Assembly: GCA_949128115.1 (NCBI GenBank)
Contig: OX421963.1
Location: 52,757,306-52,821,305 of the forward strand
Length of the DNA stretch: 64,000 nt
Reading direction: 5' to 3'
From: Anaspis maculata
Lineage: Eukaryota; Arthropoda; Insecta; Coleoptera; Scraptiidae
Part shown: piece after piece, positions 25,652 through 38,208 of the stretch
How the letters are laid out: every line of letters begins with the position of its first letter
Position numbering within the stretch: the stretch's first letter is position 1
Notes under the pieces: model-generated
What the model was told of the DNA's origin: nothing
Databases searched by the model: none
What the model saw: only the letters and a program-made list of their open reading frames with translations
Position numbers and translations under genes: made by a program

Positions 25652-26916
25652 ATGCAGCAACACATGCCACTTATGCCCAAAACTAAAGACTGTGTAAGTT
25701 TTTTTTGTTCCGTGAAAAGTAAACGGAGATGGAAAAAGTCAGGGATCATTTTGTAAGTTCTTTTATGATTTTCTTCTGTAATTAAGTACCTAATGCTTAC
25801 AATTTTAGCATTATAATAGTATTGGTTTTACTACTCTTCTTCTTTGTGATATTCCCAGTAATCTTCATGAATTCCATTGCCTTGCAACGAATTTTCATGT
25901 TTACAAGCCGTAAGTTTACTATTCAAGTTCAGGCTGATGTATTATTTCTTGAATATTTACAGTCAACTTACCAAGTTCAAAAACATATTTCGAGTCTTAT
26001 GATAACTTGGAAGGTTACCGAAACTTGTACGTTACTGTCCAAGATAAAGAAACCAAAGAATCAATTGAGCTAGGTGTGTGGCATTTACTACCGAGACAGC
26101 TAGTCAGTGCTTCCTCCACCGTCGACAATTTTGACTATGATGAAACTTTGCAAACGGGTGATTTTAGTGTTTTGGTTTATTTCCATGGTATAGGTGAAGC
26201 GAGAAGTTATCAGACAAGCAAGTATGAAATACTCCGCTTATTCTTTCATGTTATCACCTTCGATTACAGAAGTATGTAACTCTCTTAGTTTTATTCATCA
26301 TTTTGTGTTACCAAAAATCTTTATAGACTTCGCCGATTCCACCCCATCTGTAATTTCTGAAGACTCCGTCATTGATGACTCTATACAGCTTTATGATTGG
26401 GTTTCAAATAGGACTTCGTGTCCAATTTTTATTTATGGACATTCCTTGGGTTCTGCTTTAGCTACTAGAACGGCTAAAGCTTTACGATCCCAAAACATTG
26501 ATTTGGCTGGGCTCATCCTTGATGCGCCTTTTACTAAAATGAGGGATGAGCTATTTTTCCATCCTGTGGCAAGAATATTTTCTTGGTTGCCTTGGTTCAA
26601 GCAAACGATTCTCGACCCATTGGAAAGGAACGGTTTCGTGTTCGACACGGAAACGAATATTTTGGGCGTCGACCGCCCAGTATTATTCTTTTGCGCCGAA
26701 GACGACAACATTGTGCATTACAAAATGACGCGAAAGGTTTAGCCTTTTTAGATGTTGGATGTCTTTGATTTTAAAAAAATTTCATTGCAGCTGTGGAACG
26801 TATCAAAGGGCAGAATAAATGGAACCATTACGGTGTATTATCAGTTTCCACCAGAATTAGAGTATCACCACATATTCCTTTACAGCGACCCGTTCTATCG
26901 TTATTTCATTGGGTAA
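25652..26916 (+). CDS. ABHD12-like serine hydrolase, paralogue A
   Basis: Five exons: 25652-25752, 25809-25909, 25963-26271, 26327-26736 and 26791-26916, all with matching phases, encode 348 residues. The family hydrolyses lysophosphatidylserine and other lipids from the ER membrane. A short basic N-terminus (KSKRRWKK) precedes one transmembrane segment (IIIVLVLLLFFFVIFPVIF), then the alpha/beta-hydrolase fold. It has the oxyanion strand VYFHGIGEARS, the nucleophile elbow GHSLGSA (Ser210), an acid in CAEDDNIVHY (Asp296 or 297) and the base His334 in EYHHIF. Note HGIGEARS where paralogue B and human ABHD12 have HGNGG/HGNAG. Exon 4 (410 nt) equals exons 5 plus 6 of paralogue B (248+162). The stop TAA is at 26914-26916. 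A GTAAAT overlapping it (from 26913) sits at the phase-2 position of the last intron in B, so a further exon is possible. Confidence 0.9.
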
Positions 26917-27232
26917 ATCGTGATGGTTATGCTTAGGTACTTGCGATCAGTTTTTCAATTTCCAAATCACTTTACGTGGATTGAATTGTCCATCAACCTC
27001 TGGTTTTAGGCTGCATTTAGAGCCATTTCTCTGGACGGCACAATTTCTTGTCAGCATGAATTTCAAATCTAGCATGCTAGAAAGAGCGTCCCTTTTGGTC
27101 CCTGTCTCTGTCGATCGAGTAAAGACCAATGAGTGTGCTGTTTTGTGTTGACATGGCATGCAGCTCAACTAACTATGGTGACTGTAATAAGGCGAGAACA
27201 TATCAGATTCAAACAAGACAATTTCGTCATAG

Positions 27233-27420
27233 GAGCGGTGGTGGCCGAGTGGTATAGGTGAAGGTGATGGCAAGCCAAGCCATTCGCGCTGCCCTGTGTA
27301 GGTTCGAATCCCGCTAAATCCATCATAATCCATGGATATTTTGTGCTGTACCCGAGGTTGCATGGTAGAGCAGCTTATAGCTGGATGTCGTCTCGTAAAA
27401 TGAGACAATTAAATTAAAAA
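27233..27420 (+). mobile_element. tRNA-headed SINE-like copy
   Basis: An A-box (TGGCCGAGTGG) and B-box (GGTTCGAATCC) are separated by a long variable region, as in a Ser/Leu-type tRNA, and followed by an unrelated body ending in an AT-rich tail. Imperfect cloverleaf pairing argues against a functional tRNA gene. CATAGG occurs at both edges and may be a short target duplication. Confidence 0.7.
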
Positions 27421-27935
27421 GAAAGCATAGGCAATCTGTCTCCTGAAGTAATGCTTCAACACTCATCTGTGTCATACAATCTGTGTTCAGCACGACACGA
27501 ACCGGCGGATTGAGCATCACCACCGCCGGCGCCGGCCGGGTATTCACTATTCAGCGATTGGTCTCTGGATTGGTAGATGGCGCCACGCTCGGACCGCCTC
27601 CGCCATACGAAGCAGTTCACTGGTCAGAAGTTGGCGTTTATAGCTGTACCCAATCATTAGGAATAAATTAAATTCAATTAGAATTTTCAAGCGGGCCCAT
27701 GAAATGACGGATCGTATTGTCTACAGGTGGTCCAGGTTTTAGAAGAAAAATTTTTAGGGTCGATAGAACATTATAAAAGAAGAGGACCTGACCTAAAAGC
27801 TATATATCTGAAGCGCATAATAATGGAGCTATAAGCCTTCAAAGTTGGGCAAAAAATTTCGTTTTTTCGGAATAACTTTTTGAACCATTTGATTGAGCCC
27901 AAATTTTGCACAGATATTTTTTTGTCAAATACATA

Positions 27936-28379
27936 CAGGGTGTCCGTTTTTTGAGGCTAAGCATGGGTATCTCGCTTATCTTTGGAGATACAGAGTCGGT
28001 TAAATTAGAAAAAAGTTGCGAATTTTCATGACGATCAATGATCCAAAAAGATATTTGACTTGTCAGTTTTAGTTTTCGAGATATCGAGAAAAAACAGAAA
28101 TTTGTAATTCTTGTTTTTATTTTTTATTTGAAAAACGGTTGAAGGTAGCCTTTTCTAATTAAGACATTGTGCAGGCACTTTTCCAAGGGGAATTCATTGT
28201 TCATTGTCATTGTATCGTCATTTTCTCACGATATCTCAAAAACTAAAATCGATACGTCAAATTTCTTTTTGGATCATTGATCGTCATGAAAATGCGCAAC
28301 TTTTTCCTAATTTAACCGACTTTGTATCTCCCAAGATGAGCGAGATACCCATGCTTAGCCTCGAAAAACGGACACCCTG
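27936..28379 (+). mobile_element. 444-bp MITE with CAGGGTGTCC termini and TA target
   Basis: Inverted repeats CAGGGTGTCCGTTTTT / AAAAACGGACACCCTG are flanked by TA. The arms are long, about 190 bp, with landmarks CATGGGTATCTCGCTTATCT and its near-inverse. A single arm of the same family lies at 48400-48640, and the foldback at 55383-57075 shares its subterminal core (TTAAACTAGAAAAAAGTTGC-like). Confidence 0.85.
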
Positions 28380-28383
28380 TATA

Positions 28384-29324
28384 CTAAGCTATTACTCAAT
28401 GATTTTTTTTTAATTGTTTAGTGGCGTAGGTGAAAGAAGGTGAGCCCTTTTTCACCCAGATATCTTGGACGCCACTGGATATTTTTTTAAACTAATCAAT
28501 TTTTCTGATTTTCCGGTCAATTCTGGAGGAAAACCCTTTGTATTTTTTCCATGTTTGGAGTAACTGTTCTCGAGATATTATAAAGCTCGACTGCGTTCGT
28601 CACTCGTTCGGCTTATCTACGAGCAGAAGTTGAAAATATTCAACTTGTTATTTTTATTCTTAAATTTCTTGGGCAGTAGCGGCGATAAGTATTTTTTGGG
28701 AGGGGCTAGGATCTCGTCATTAACGGAAGGAAACACAAGCCATGGAAGGCTTTAAATCTTTAAAACACATTATAAAATATTTTTCTACATAAGTTGACCG
28801 CGTAACTTGATTAATCAATAACATTGAGGATGATTTGTGCAGAATTTAGGGAACATTTCGCCCTCAAATACTCTTTTACGCCTCCACTGGTTGACACATC
28901 TGCGCATCTTCAATACGCAACAGTGAATGGAAAATTGAAGTTGCTTATTCTTATTGTTATTTGTTATTTTGGAGCATAAACGCTTGCATCTGAAAGCTCA
29001 TTTTCAACATTTTCTTATTTTTATTCATATCGTTATTTTTGGCGAGCATAAATCCACCTTTAAATTTAAGTCTATTGCCTGTTCTCTCAACCAGGATGAT
29101 CGAAAAATGAACAATTTGTTGTTTATCTGTCCTATGTACCGACGACTGTACCGATCACATCCGCTGAAGCTAGCGAGTTGCGGTAAAGACCGTTGGATTC
29201 TGCTGGTTTTTCTGATCAAATTTGATATGTCAAAGAAACTACTTCACCAAAACTCTGAGTACGGGGGCATCTCAAAATTTTGGGCAATTTTTTTTACACT
29301 GCACAATATTGAGTAATATGTCAT
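28384..29324. other. gene-free stretch
   Basis: AT-rich sequence with a GTGGCGTAG end near 28424, its inverse near 28470, and no supportable ORF or domain. Confidence 0.5.
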
Positions 29325-30870
29325 AGAAAAAGCCTTAATAGCCCAGTCAACGAAGAAAAAATTGCCAAAATAAATAGTGTAGTTTTGAAAATTGGTAGAG
29401 ATGTTCTCGAAAGCTTGCTGCATGATTACTATGTAAAAAGTCCCCATCGATAGGTGGTGTGGAATCGCTGCCATCTTGGATTATTGGTACCTACATTTGA
29501 ATTTTTTTTGCAATTATCTCGAATCAAGGCGATCCCATCAAAAAACGGCTTAATTCAAATGAAAGGCCATCAAATTGTCTACAAAAAAGTTGCGTATCGC
29601 TTTCACGTATCATAACTTTGGAGAAATTGGCCTGTGAGCGTCAGGTGTGAGTCGTGGAGGAGATATTTTATTTCTTACGGTGTTTTTGATGAATCGCGAA
29701 AAACCACAATGCAGTGCTGTTTAGTTAATCTTCGTTGATGAATAAAAAAATTAAAAAGAAATTTTTGGCCTCCACTTCAGAAAATATGGGGGAGGGGTCA
29801 AAGGGAAAAAATTGAACCTCTAGTATTCCGGTTATTTGATAAAATTTTGAAAACATCTTTAGGAGGAATTATAAGTGATCCATTTATGATACAAGGTGCA
29901 AAAGACAGACCAATCATTGTACAGGGCGAGTCTGTACCCCGGATTTTTTCAGACCGCGCGTAAACCTGCAAAGCGCATCTCAACACTTGAAAATGTCCGT
30001 AACCAACACAACGAGAATCAAAACAATGGGTAACCTGAACTGGTTTGTCTGTCACTCAATGTTCTGATTTTGGTAGTGTTGGTTACGATTATTTTCAGAT
30101 GTTTAGATGCGGCTTTGCAGATTTACGCGCGGTCTGAGAAAATCCGGGGTACAGACTCACCCTGTACAATGATTGGTCTGTCTTTTGCACCTTGTATCAT
30201 AAATGGAGCACTAATAATTCCTCCCAAAAATGTTTTCAAAAACTTCTTAAATAACCGAAACCGGTTCAATTTTTTTCCTTTAACCACCCCCCCCATATTT
30301 TTATTAACGAACTATATTCATTAACGAAGATTAACTAAACAGCACTGCATTGTAGTTTTTTGCGATTCTTAAAAACACCGTGAGAAATAAAACACCCCCC
30401 CCCACGACTCACAACTGACGCTCACAGGCCAATTTCTCCAAAGCTATGACAGATACGTGAAAGTGATACGCAACTTTTTTGTAGACAATTTGATAGAGTT
30501 TCATTTTAACCAAGCCGTTTTTTGATGGGATCGCCCTAATTCGAGATAATTGCAAAAAATACTTCAAATGTACGGTTGCGGCCAAAATAAAGTGGACGGC
30601 AATGTGAACGAGTTGGCTTGCTGTCGTGCGACGTTCAGGCCAGAATCCTGAAAAATCTGTCAACTGTGGTTGACTTTGAAAAGTCCGCGATGGTACCAAT
30701 AATCCAAGATGGCGGCGATTCCACACCCTCTATCGATAGGGACTTTCTACACAGTAATCAGCAAGCTTTCGAGAACATCTCCACCAATTTTCAGAACTAC
30801 ACTATTTATTTTCGCTATTCTCCTAATTATGCTTCCATTGACTGGGCTATAAAAAGTTTCAATGGACAAG
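29325..30870 (+). repeat. 1.5-kb foldback element
   Basis: The left arm (TTAATAGCCCAGTCAACGAAG onward) is mirrored by the right arm ending in CATTGACTGGGCTATAAA. Paired landmarks include CTGTGAGCGTCAGGTGTGA with its inverse near 30410, and GGTCTGTCTTTTGCACCTTG with its inverse near 29895. The centre is about 30060. The right arm contains roughly 100 extra bases at 30590-30690. Confidence 0.85.
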
Positions 30871-31734
30871 TAATGCAAAAAGTTTCCGGAAATTTCCAGC
30901 GGTTTTCATTCTATGATGAAAAACAAAAACCTGGAAAACACATTTTTATGTATAAAATGAGAATCAATGAGAATTTTTTCAAACTGCAAACTGCATTCAA
31001 TACTTCAATAGAACTCATCAAAACGGTCAGTATGATGTGTAACTCAATATGCAATGACTATTTTGAAATTTTGAATGTTGCGCTAACCATCAGAGATATT
31101 TAATTCAGTTTCATAACAAATCAATCTGAATTCATAGTTGCATCAAGGTAAGAATTAAGCAGTAACAGTAAGAAGTAAGGTAATCAGCAAGCCGTAACTC
31201 CGTAAGCAATCTGAAAAAATTCAGGATTTGCATAAGGTAAGAAGTAAGCAGCGCAATAGTTGACTCGGGTCGTTTGGCATTTATCAGAATATAACCAGCT
31301 GACTATAGATCATCGAAGGGGCCAGGAGCGGGGCTGCCTATGGGGAGCGTCCATGACCTTCAGCTATCACGGCGTAGGACACGCAGAGCCCATAGTGGTG
31401 AAAATAAGAAAAACTTGTGGACTGGCAGAGTGGAGGAAATGCTAAGGGTGTTCGCATCGCCGGCGCGCGGCGTACTTCTTGTGTATCTAGTATCTAGGCA
31501 ATATACCACGAAAGCTTCACTTTACGCTCGTGCTCTACGCGGCGCTATGTGTCTCGCACATAGGCCCTACCACTCCGTCGCGCGTCGATTGCGCTAAATA
31601 ACTAAAGAATCGAAGCATATATTAAAGTATCAAAAAATGCATGACAGCGACAGAGTGTGTCACTCCGCTAGTGCTAGAGAGATTTGGTCGTTAGTCCATC
31701 ATAGACGGGGTACTACTAAAGCTAGGGCACTTTA
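30871..31734. other. gene-free stretch with simple repeats
   Basis: Contains a loose array of GTAAGAAGTAAG-like units (31145-31250), and a segment around 31365-31410 (CAGAGCCCATAGTGGTG) that recurs near 48690. No gene is supported. Confidence 0.5.
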
Positions 31735-33473
31735 GAGCCGTTTTACACGTTCCTAGATTCAGGACTAAATTTAGCTTTTAATACACAATATTGCGTGAAC
31801 GCGTAGCGCATGCGCTGAAAAACGAGGTGATTCGTTCTAAGTCCTCCATATGTTACGCTGTAAAATAGGTGATTCTCAAACTAAGCTCAATGGATTATGC
31901 GTCGTTTTCAAGTAGAAGTGGTTACATAGAAAAATCGGAGTAACCCTTGCAACCTATTCATGAAAGCACATATGTTGGGGATCATTCCCAAATGCCCCAA
32001 ATTACGAAATAAAAAAAACATTGAACACTTCAACCATAACATTCAAATTTACCGCGAAATTGTCTGGGGATATTTCATTAATTCAGTGCTGTATTGTATT
32101 GACAACAGCCATCCTTGACGACAGCATGGTGTGGCGACAGTCGGTCCTCTGAGTGGCACACACTTTTTCGACCGCCGAATATGCATTTTAAATCGGAAGA
32201 CTTCACAAGTTGCTGATAGAACTGTACAAAACGTTACGTCAAACACTGAAATCAATGTCATTGTCGAGATCTGGGCCGCTATTCTTGAATCGTGTGAGTC
32301 CCTGGGAGTAAAATACATTCCGCAGTACACTGATGTAGCGATGTTGCCTAAAATCGTGGTTTTTAGGCAACTTTAGCTACAGAAGTGTAGTACGGATTAT
32401 ATAAAACTCCCAGGGACTTTTCTCAGACGATTCAAAAAAAGCGGCCCTGAACATGCGCGATGACAACTTGTCACCGTTTTCTTAGTTCGCATGACATCCG
32501 TGTCGGAGTGCCACTTCCGCGCAATATTGTGTATTGACCAACTTGAAGTTATGAATTCTGGCTGTCTGGTGCGTCTGCGCAAAAAACGTCCTTAAACTTG
32601 TTCGCAATGGACCTTTTCAGAAAAGAGAGGCATATGCGTGCGCGTTCGTACCGCGCAGTTGGTGTCTTTAGCTATAACGGTGCCTAATAGGCTACTTCGT
32701 TTGGGCAGGTGCGCATGCTTGAGGGCTCAAAGTTTTGAAAACTTTCGTACACCTGTCAGTTGAATGGCAACGCTGCATGCTCTGTCTAGCCGCCTAACCA
32801 ACTACTGGTTTCTGGCTGTCACTTTTACACATACCGTAAATGCATCTCTTCGTAGCTTCTTTGAACTTCCTTCTCGGTACAGCCATTTTCAACAAGTTGT
32901 ATTTTTTCGTCAAAACATGAGCAAATGAAATGTAGATCAGGTAGAAACGAGGAGTGTGATCATAATTGTCACAAGTCACAGTTGGCGCCGATGTCTTGTT
33001 GTTTTGAGCGCTGTTGCCATTTTCGTTGTTCCTGAACTCCCACAAATAATCATTGAACTTAATTCTGATGAAACATTTTCTTTGAACATAGAAAATGGTA
33101 TCTAACATTCAACCAAATTATTTGTGGAATTTTAGGTGCACTACAATATTTTTTAGTGTTAATTTTCAATATCGGTGTACGAAACTATGAGATTCGCGCC
33201 AGACATGCGCACTCAAAAAAACCGAAACGAAGGGACCTATATATCCAATGTAAACTCCGTTCGTTATAAAGTGCGCGGCACCACAGTGCGGTCATGGGAA
33301 GCTGTGACGTAAATCGTGCGAGAGAGACCGCCTTGATTGAAAAGATCCATTCAGGTCTAAGATTCAGGATCACTCTGAAATTGCTTCAATTTTAGGTTCA
33401 ATCTCTGTATGACATAGCACAGTTTTTCTTGACCTAAATTAAGTCCTGAATTTAGAACCGTGTAAAACGGCTC
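31735..33473 (+). mobile_element. 1.74-kb TIR element with TTA target duplication (PIF/Harbinger-like)
   Basis: The ends GAGCCGTTTTACACG and CGTGTAAAACGGCTC are inverted repeats extending about 40 bp inward, and TTA flanks each side. A 3-bp TTA duplication is the PIF/Harbinger hallmark. No transposase or Myb-like ORF is intact, so it is non-autonomous. A copy of the dispersed repeat also seen at 14.5-15.1 kb sits inside at about 32735-33115. Confidence 0.75.
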
Positions 33474-34066
33474 TTATTAGCTGGGGCGTTTTCTCACCTT
33501 ATTACAGTCACCCTAAGTTCAACAAATGGTTGTGCTTTGAATGCAACTTCGTCAAAGTTGATCTGGGATTTAAAAAACTGACCTGTAGCCTCCACTCTTG
33601 CTATTTACTAATTCAACTAATTTCTAGATCCTTCAAGAGTATTTGCAATGCTGATTGCAATATCTGTGATTGCAGTAATGGGGTGTCCGGCTCGAATGAT
33701 ATATTTTAGTGATATTGAAGTAATCTAGTCTCTTATTTACAGTATAACTTGACGTTAAAACCTTGGTATTAGTTACTTATCCCAGTTTTTGGGATTATCA
33801 AGCATTACACTTCCACTTTGTTGATTATAAAGTACTCAATTACTTTCTGGTTCCGCTAAAAAAGAAAATAGCTTACTTGAGCAACTTAATATATTTTTTT
33901 AATAAGTACAATATTTTTTATTAATTATCGAGTTAATTATTAACTACATTACTACATGGATGATAGTTCCAACCAATCAGGACAGCTGAAAGTGAAGGGG
34001 TGGTGCTCAACAAGTCGACTCGACTCTGAGCTTCTGAGCCGAGTGTTGAAAATTGTGTCTAGTTAA

Positions 34067-34232
34067 AGGTGCGTTCAGTCAGCTTATTTAGCCGCAAGTT
34101 TTAATTTTAGTCGCAAGCGTAGCGACGCCCATTGGCTCTGACGAACCAGCCTCCTCAGATCAGCCAATAAGGGATGCAGCGCTTACGACTAAAATTAAAA
34201 CTTGCGGCTAAATAAGCTGACTGAACGCACCT
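34067..34232 (+). mobile_element. 166-bp MITE with 48-bp near-perfect TIRs
   Basis: The ends AGGTGCGTTCAGTCAGC and GCTGACTGAACGCACCT are flanked by TAA. The inverted repeat runs through AAGTTTTAATTTTAGTCG on each side, leaving a short loop. The 3-bp TAA target suggests PIF/Harbinger ancestry. Confidence 0.85.
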
Positions 34233-36084
34233 TAAGCAATTCGCATGTGGGATATAATAGGCGAGGATACAGGTATCTTGTAGGGTATAGGTAATATTTA
34301 ATGTGTATGGATAATAATTGGCCAAATGAACGCTAGGCGATGCGGTGAGTTTACCCTGAACCCCTGGTGAATTTAGGTATCTACGTAAACCTACAGGAAT
34401 ATTTGGCCAAAAATCGCCTACCTAGTTGATGTAATAATTTCTGGGTAGCAAATTTCTTTACGGATCGTTAACGCTAAATTTTGAAAACATTCGTACACCT
34501 ATCAGTTTAAGTGGCAACGTTACATACCCTTTCTAGCCCCTTGACTCACTAAACTACTGGTTCCTGGTTCCTGGATGTCGCTGTTATTAGTGCCCTAAAC
34601 AGGGCCGTTTCTGAGTGGTGTGCTGGGATTGCCCCCGCACAAGGGTAGTCAAAATTTAGGGCGGCCAAAAGCGGCTTGCAAGTAGAAAAATTTGGGTGTC
34701 GAAAAAAAGAGAACTTACTTATTTAATCCTTTTGCCTATTTTACCCTCACGGGTGTAAGGCGGATGTTATCTGTCAAACGAATGTGGCACTGTAAAAGTG
34801 ACAGAAGCTATATCTTACGAAACTTGACTTGAAATATGTCATTTGAAAACCCTTGTAAAACTATTGGCGAGTAACATTACCGATGGTGGCGCTGCTGATG
34901 CGCTTCGCATGTAAACAAACATGTCGGATAGGGCACGGATTGTTGCCCGCGCGTTCAAAAATCTTATCAGTAGTAAACGGTTTTTAATGTCCTCCAGACG
35001 TGAAACGTGGTGATTCAGTACCTATTGCGGTGGAACTCGAAAATTGCAGAAGCGAATTGAGTGTTATGAAGGTTTTCAATCACTGGATGGCCTCAAGCCT
35101 CAACGGATTCTCGATCTATCGTGATGGGATACTGATGGGAGAGGAAATTCTGAAGTCACAATTTCTTGTGTTGTGTGGTCGAAATTCGATGCAGCCATTT
35201 AAAGTTCCTATTTTCAGCGACACTTCCCAGGCTTTTCTCGTAGTCATATTTTCCACAGTGCCAAGTTTGTTTGTCATCTTGACTACCCAACTTGCGTCTT
35301 TCGCTTTCGACGGGAAACGGTGAAAATGAAACTCTTCCTTTTTCCAGTTTCCACAGCGCGACTCGCACTTGGAAACGCAACAAATTCTCCGCCACTTTTT
35401 GTCACTATGACAAAATCACAAATCACACCACCTCCCATTCTGATGCCACTTTTGCTTGCCAGTCGTCGTACACGTGCCACTTTTATTTAAAAATGCAATG
35501 CTTTTGCAACCGACGACACCTAGTATATTCAAGATAATGAAACGTGCGTGGCTCACGTACTTTGTTGGAAAAAAATCAACGCCGCGTTAAGTTAGATGGA
35601 ATCAATTAAAGTCACCAAACACCGCAACGCTCATAAGAGCTCACACAAATCTGCGATTGATCCGTGCACAAACGTCGTTTACACGTTGGCCGTCAGATGG
35701 CGTATTCGATCTTGAAACTCGCCAATATTGAGAACAATCAAAAATATTTCTCTCTTTATCATCTGTCAAATATTGAAAAACGTCGAAATTCAAAACTCTG
35801 CCATTCAATAGACCGACTAGGCATGGTATGCAGCTAGCAGAGGTAGGTACGTTGGGTACCTATAGGTAGGTACTCACCTATATCTGTACAAAGCCAAAAC
35901 CTGCTACCTGCTATAGGTGCGGGATGCGGGGCTGCGGATGTTGAGAGCTCGTGTCGACCGCTATGCGCGGAGTCTGTATTGGAATTATTTAAAATCAAAA
36001 CACAAAGAACCGCCCACAAAGCCTACCAAATAATGCGTCACCATACAGTGCGCCTAAAAAACATGAAAAAGTAGCCGGGAATGA
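34233..36084. other. gene-free stretch between MITEs
   Basis: Includes a fragment of the dispersed repeat (34470-34600) and short open frames at 34931-35010 and 35000-35323 whose products I do not recognise. CpG content is higher near 34900-34960, but no splice-consistent gene model could be built. Confidence 0.4.
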
Positions 36085-36519
36085 GGAACTATAGGCAAAA
36101 CGGATTGTAGAGGGCGACGTGTTCCATGCACCCATATTGACAGTTAACGTACATAACCTCAAAGAAATGTTAACAAATGTACGGAAAGTGGAAATTGCTC
36201 AAAGAAGAGGCGGGGGGGGGGGGAGCCCTACTGAGAGGGAATAAAAAAGAGCTAGTGCAAACTGCTAAGGTATGGTCCTTTGGAACTGTTGCAGCCTGAT
36301 ACACAACACGTCACTACCAATTTTTTTACCGCGATTTTTGGCTTGTCGGCGTTTCTACTTTTCAACTCACGAAGTAACGCAAACCGCTGGTTCCTATGCT
36401 GAGTGCTGACAAATGAAAATGAAATGACAATTACAAAGTTGAGGTTATGTACCCTCAAAATGACACTGATGAGTGATGATAGCTGGGGTGCATGGAACAC
36501 GGGCGCCATTACTTCAGGC
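36085..36519 (+). repeat. inverted-repeat element split by the copia insertion
   Basis: The left terminus GGAACTATAGGCAAAACG has its inverse partner partly before the copia (GGTGCATGGAACACGGGCGC...GGCGTTTG) and partly after it (CCACTATAGTTCC, 41696-41708). Together they make an element of about 450 bp whose right arm took the copia. Confidence 0.7.
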
Positions 36520-36524
36520 GTTTG

Positions 36525-36686
36525 TGTTAAAGTAATTTGGTCTACCACTGTTGTTTTGTATTCTTTATGAATGTAACTATGGTTTTGAAATAAGTGACTG
36601 CGTTCAATAAAAATATTGTTCAAAAAATATAAAAGTCTTCCTCCCTCAAAAGAACTACGCTTTGCTATCAAACTGCTACTCTGTTA
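36525..36686 (+). repeat. copia 5' LTR (162 bp)
   Basis: Starts TGTTAAAG and ends CTACTCTGTTA. I find no difference from the 3' LTR at 41529-41690. The 5-bp duplication GTTTG flanks the element (36520-36524 and 41691-41695). Confidence 0.95.
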
Positions 36687-36701
36687 GGTTATGGGGCCCA
36701 G
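36687..36701 (+). promoter_or_regulatory. copia primer-binding site
   Basis: GGTTATGGGGCCCAG follows the 5' LTR directly. It resembles the internal initiator-methionine tRNA site used by insect copia, which primes with a tRNA fragment, not the tRNA 3' end. Confidence 0.75.
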
Positions 36702-36726
36702 ATAATCACACAGGGAGCAACTTGTA

Positions 36727-38208
36727 ATGGATTTCAAAACATCAGTCGAAAAGCTTAACGGAAGAAATTGGGCGAAATGGTCTCGCCAGGCAGAGCTTCT
36801 GTTGAGACACCAAGAGTGCTGGGATGTTACAATCGGAAAAGAAGTATGCCCTGAAGAACCTGCTGAAGGAGGTGAACAAGGCGATGCTGCTGCAGCGATA
36901 AGGATACAGCAGAAGAAGAATTTCGAGAAGAAAGATGCCTTGGCACAATTAATATTGATAAGCTCGATGGATGACCATAATAGCGAATTGACGGCAACAG
37001 CGAAAAGTGCAGCAAGTATCTGGGATCGGCTGCTAGCAGTGTATGAACAGTCAAACGGACAGAAGCTAGACAGGCTGATGGAACAATTTTTCACAAGCTT
37101 CAAAGGATCGGAGGATGATATCGCATCGTACGTAGCACGTCTAATGAAGAATTTTGAGGAGTTGAATGGTGAGCTTCGACGCATGAATCAAACGGAGCTA
37201 CCAGATATTCTGCTCATGAGTCGGGTAATGTCAACCCTTCCCGCAGAATATTTCGAATTCAAGTCTGTTTGGGAGTCAGTACCGGTTGCAGACAGGAACA
37301 TCAATCTTCTGACGGAGCGTTTACGCCTGGTAGAAATTCGTTTGCCTTCCAAGAACGGCATCAGACAAAGCGAGATTGCAATGACTGCAAAGTCAAGGCC
37401 GAAACCAACGGTGACACATCCAACAGGAAGAACTGACAATGCTGATAAAAGGATAAAATGTTACCGTTGTCATGGATACGGACACTATGCACGTACCTGT
37501 TCACAAGCTGGGGCACCAGGTCGATACCAGCCCAACCACCAGAAGAGGAACAACTCAGGTCCAAAGGGAAGCGAAGGCATGCTGTGTTGTAATCTGACTG
37601 TTGAGCTGGATGATGAGTCGTGGCTATGCGACTCAGGCGCGTCTACGCATATGTCGAAACGAAAAGATTTCTTCATTGAATATACACATTTTCCTGAGCC
37701 GATCCAAGTATACGTGGGAAACAATGAGACTGTTCCTGCGTATGGTAAGGGGAAGATGAGAGTTCTTTCGAAAGTTGGAAAATGCATTGAGAAGTTCACG
37801 TTGAATGATGTATGGTACGTTCCTGGCCTGCGAGGCAATTTGATGTCTGTAAGTTCTGCGGTGAAAAGAGGATACACTTTTGTTGCAAAAGACAATAGCT
37901 GTTTATTCAGAAAAGGAAGGAAGACTGCTCTCACGGGGAGTATGACGAGTAATGGCTTGTATAAGCTGAACATGGAGGTGAGCTTGGCAGAATCGCTGTC
38001 CGTGTCGTCATCCAGCAAAACACTTCTGTCAATGCAACAATGGCATGAAAACTTGGCACATCAAAACAAGCGTCATGTTGCTAAAGTCCTGCGTTCGCGG
38101 AACATCGAAGTAAAAGATGGCGATTATTTTTGTCCTGGCTGTATGTTTGGAAAACAACACCGAGAATCTTTTGGCGATCGAGAACGTCCAATGGGGCCTT
38201 GCAATTGA
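36727..38208 (+). pseudogene. copia Gag-Pol, N-terminal part (gag, protease, integrase zinc finger)
   Basis: The 493-codon frame begins at the first ATG after the primer site. It holds a gag region (to about residue 240), a CCHC zinc knuckle (CYRCHGYGHYARTC), the aspartic protease motif WLCDSGASTHM, and the pre-integrase HHCC finger (WHENLAHQNKRH then CPGCMFGKQH). The last few codons are MITE sequence, with a premature stop. Without the 289-bp insertion (element plus AT duplication) the next segment falls in the same frame. Confidence 0.93.

Noticed and set aside
27234..27320. Ser/Leu tRNA gene
   Set aside because: B-box and A-box fit, but the cloverleaf is poor and an unrelated body follows; SINE-like.
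30618..31103. 161-codon plus ORF
   Set aside because: Its first half is the arm of a foldback (29325-30870), and no domain is visible in the rest.
31320..31600. rRNA fragment (higher GC, CGGCGCGCGG patch)
   Set aside because: No conserved rRNA core was recognisable, and part of it recurs near 48690 as a repeat.
36252..36671. 139-codon minus ORF
   Set aside because: It runs across the copia 5' LTR antisense and the split inverted-repeat element.
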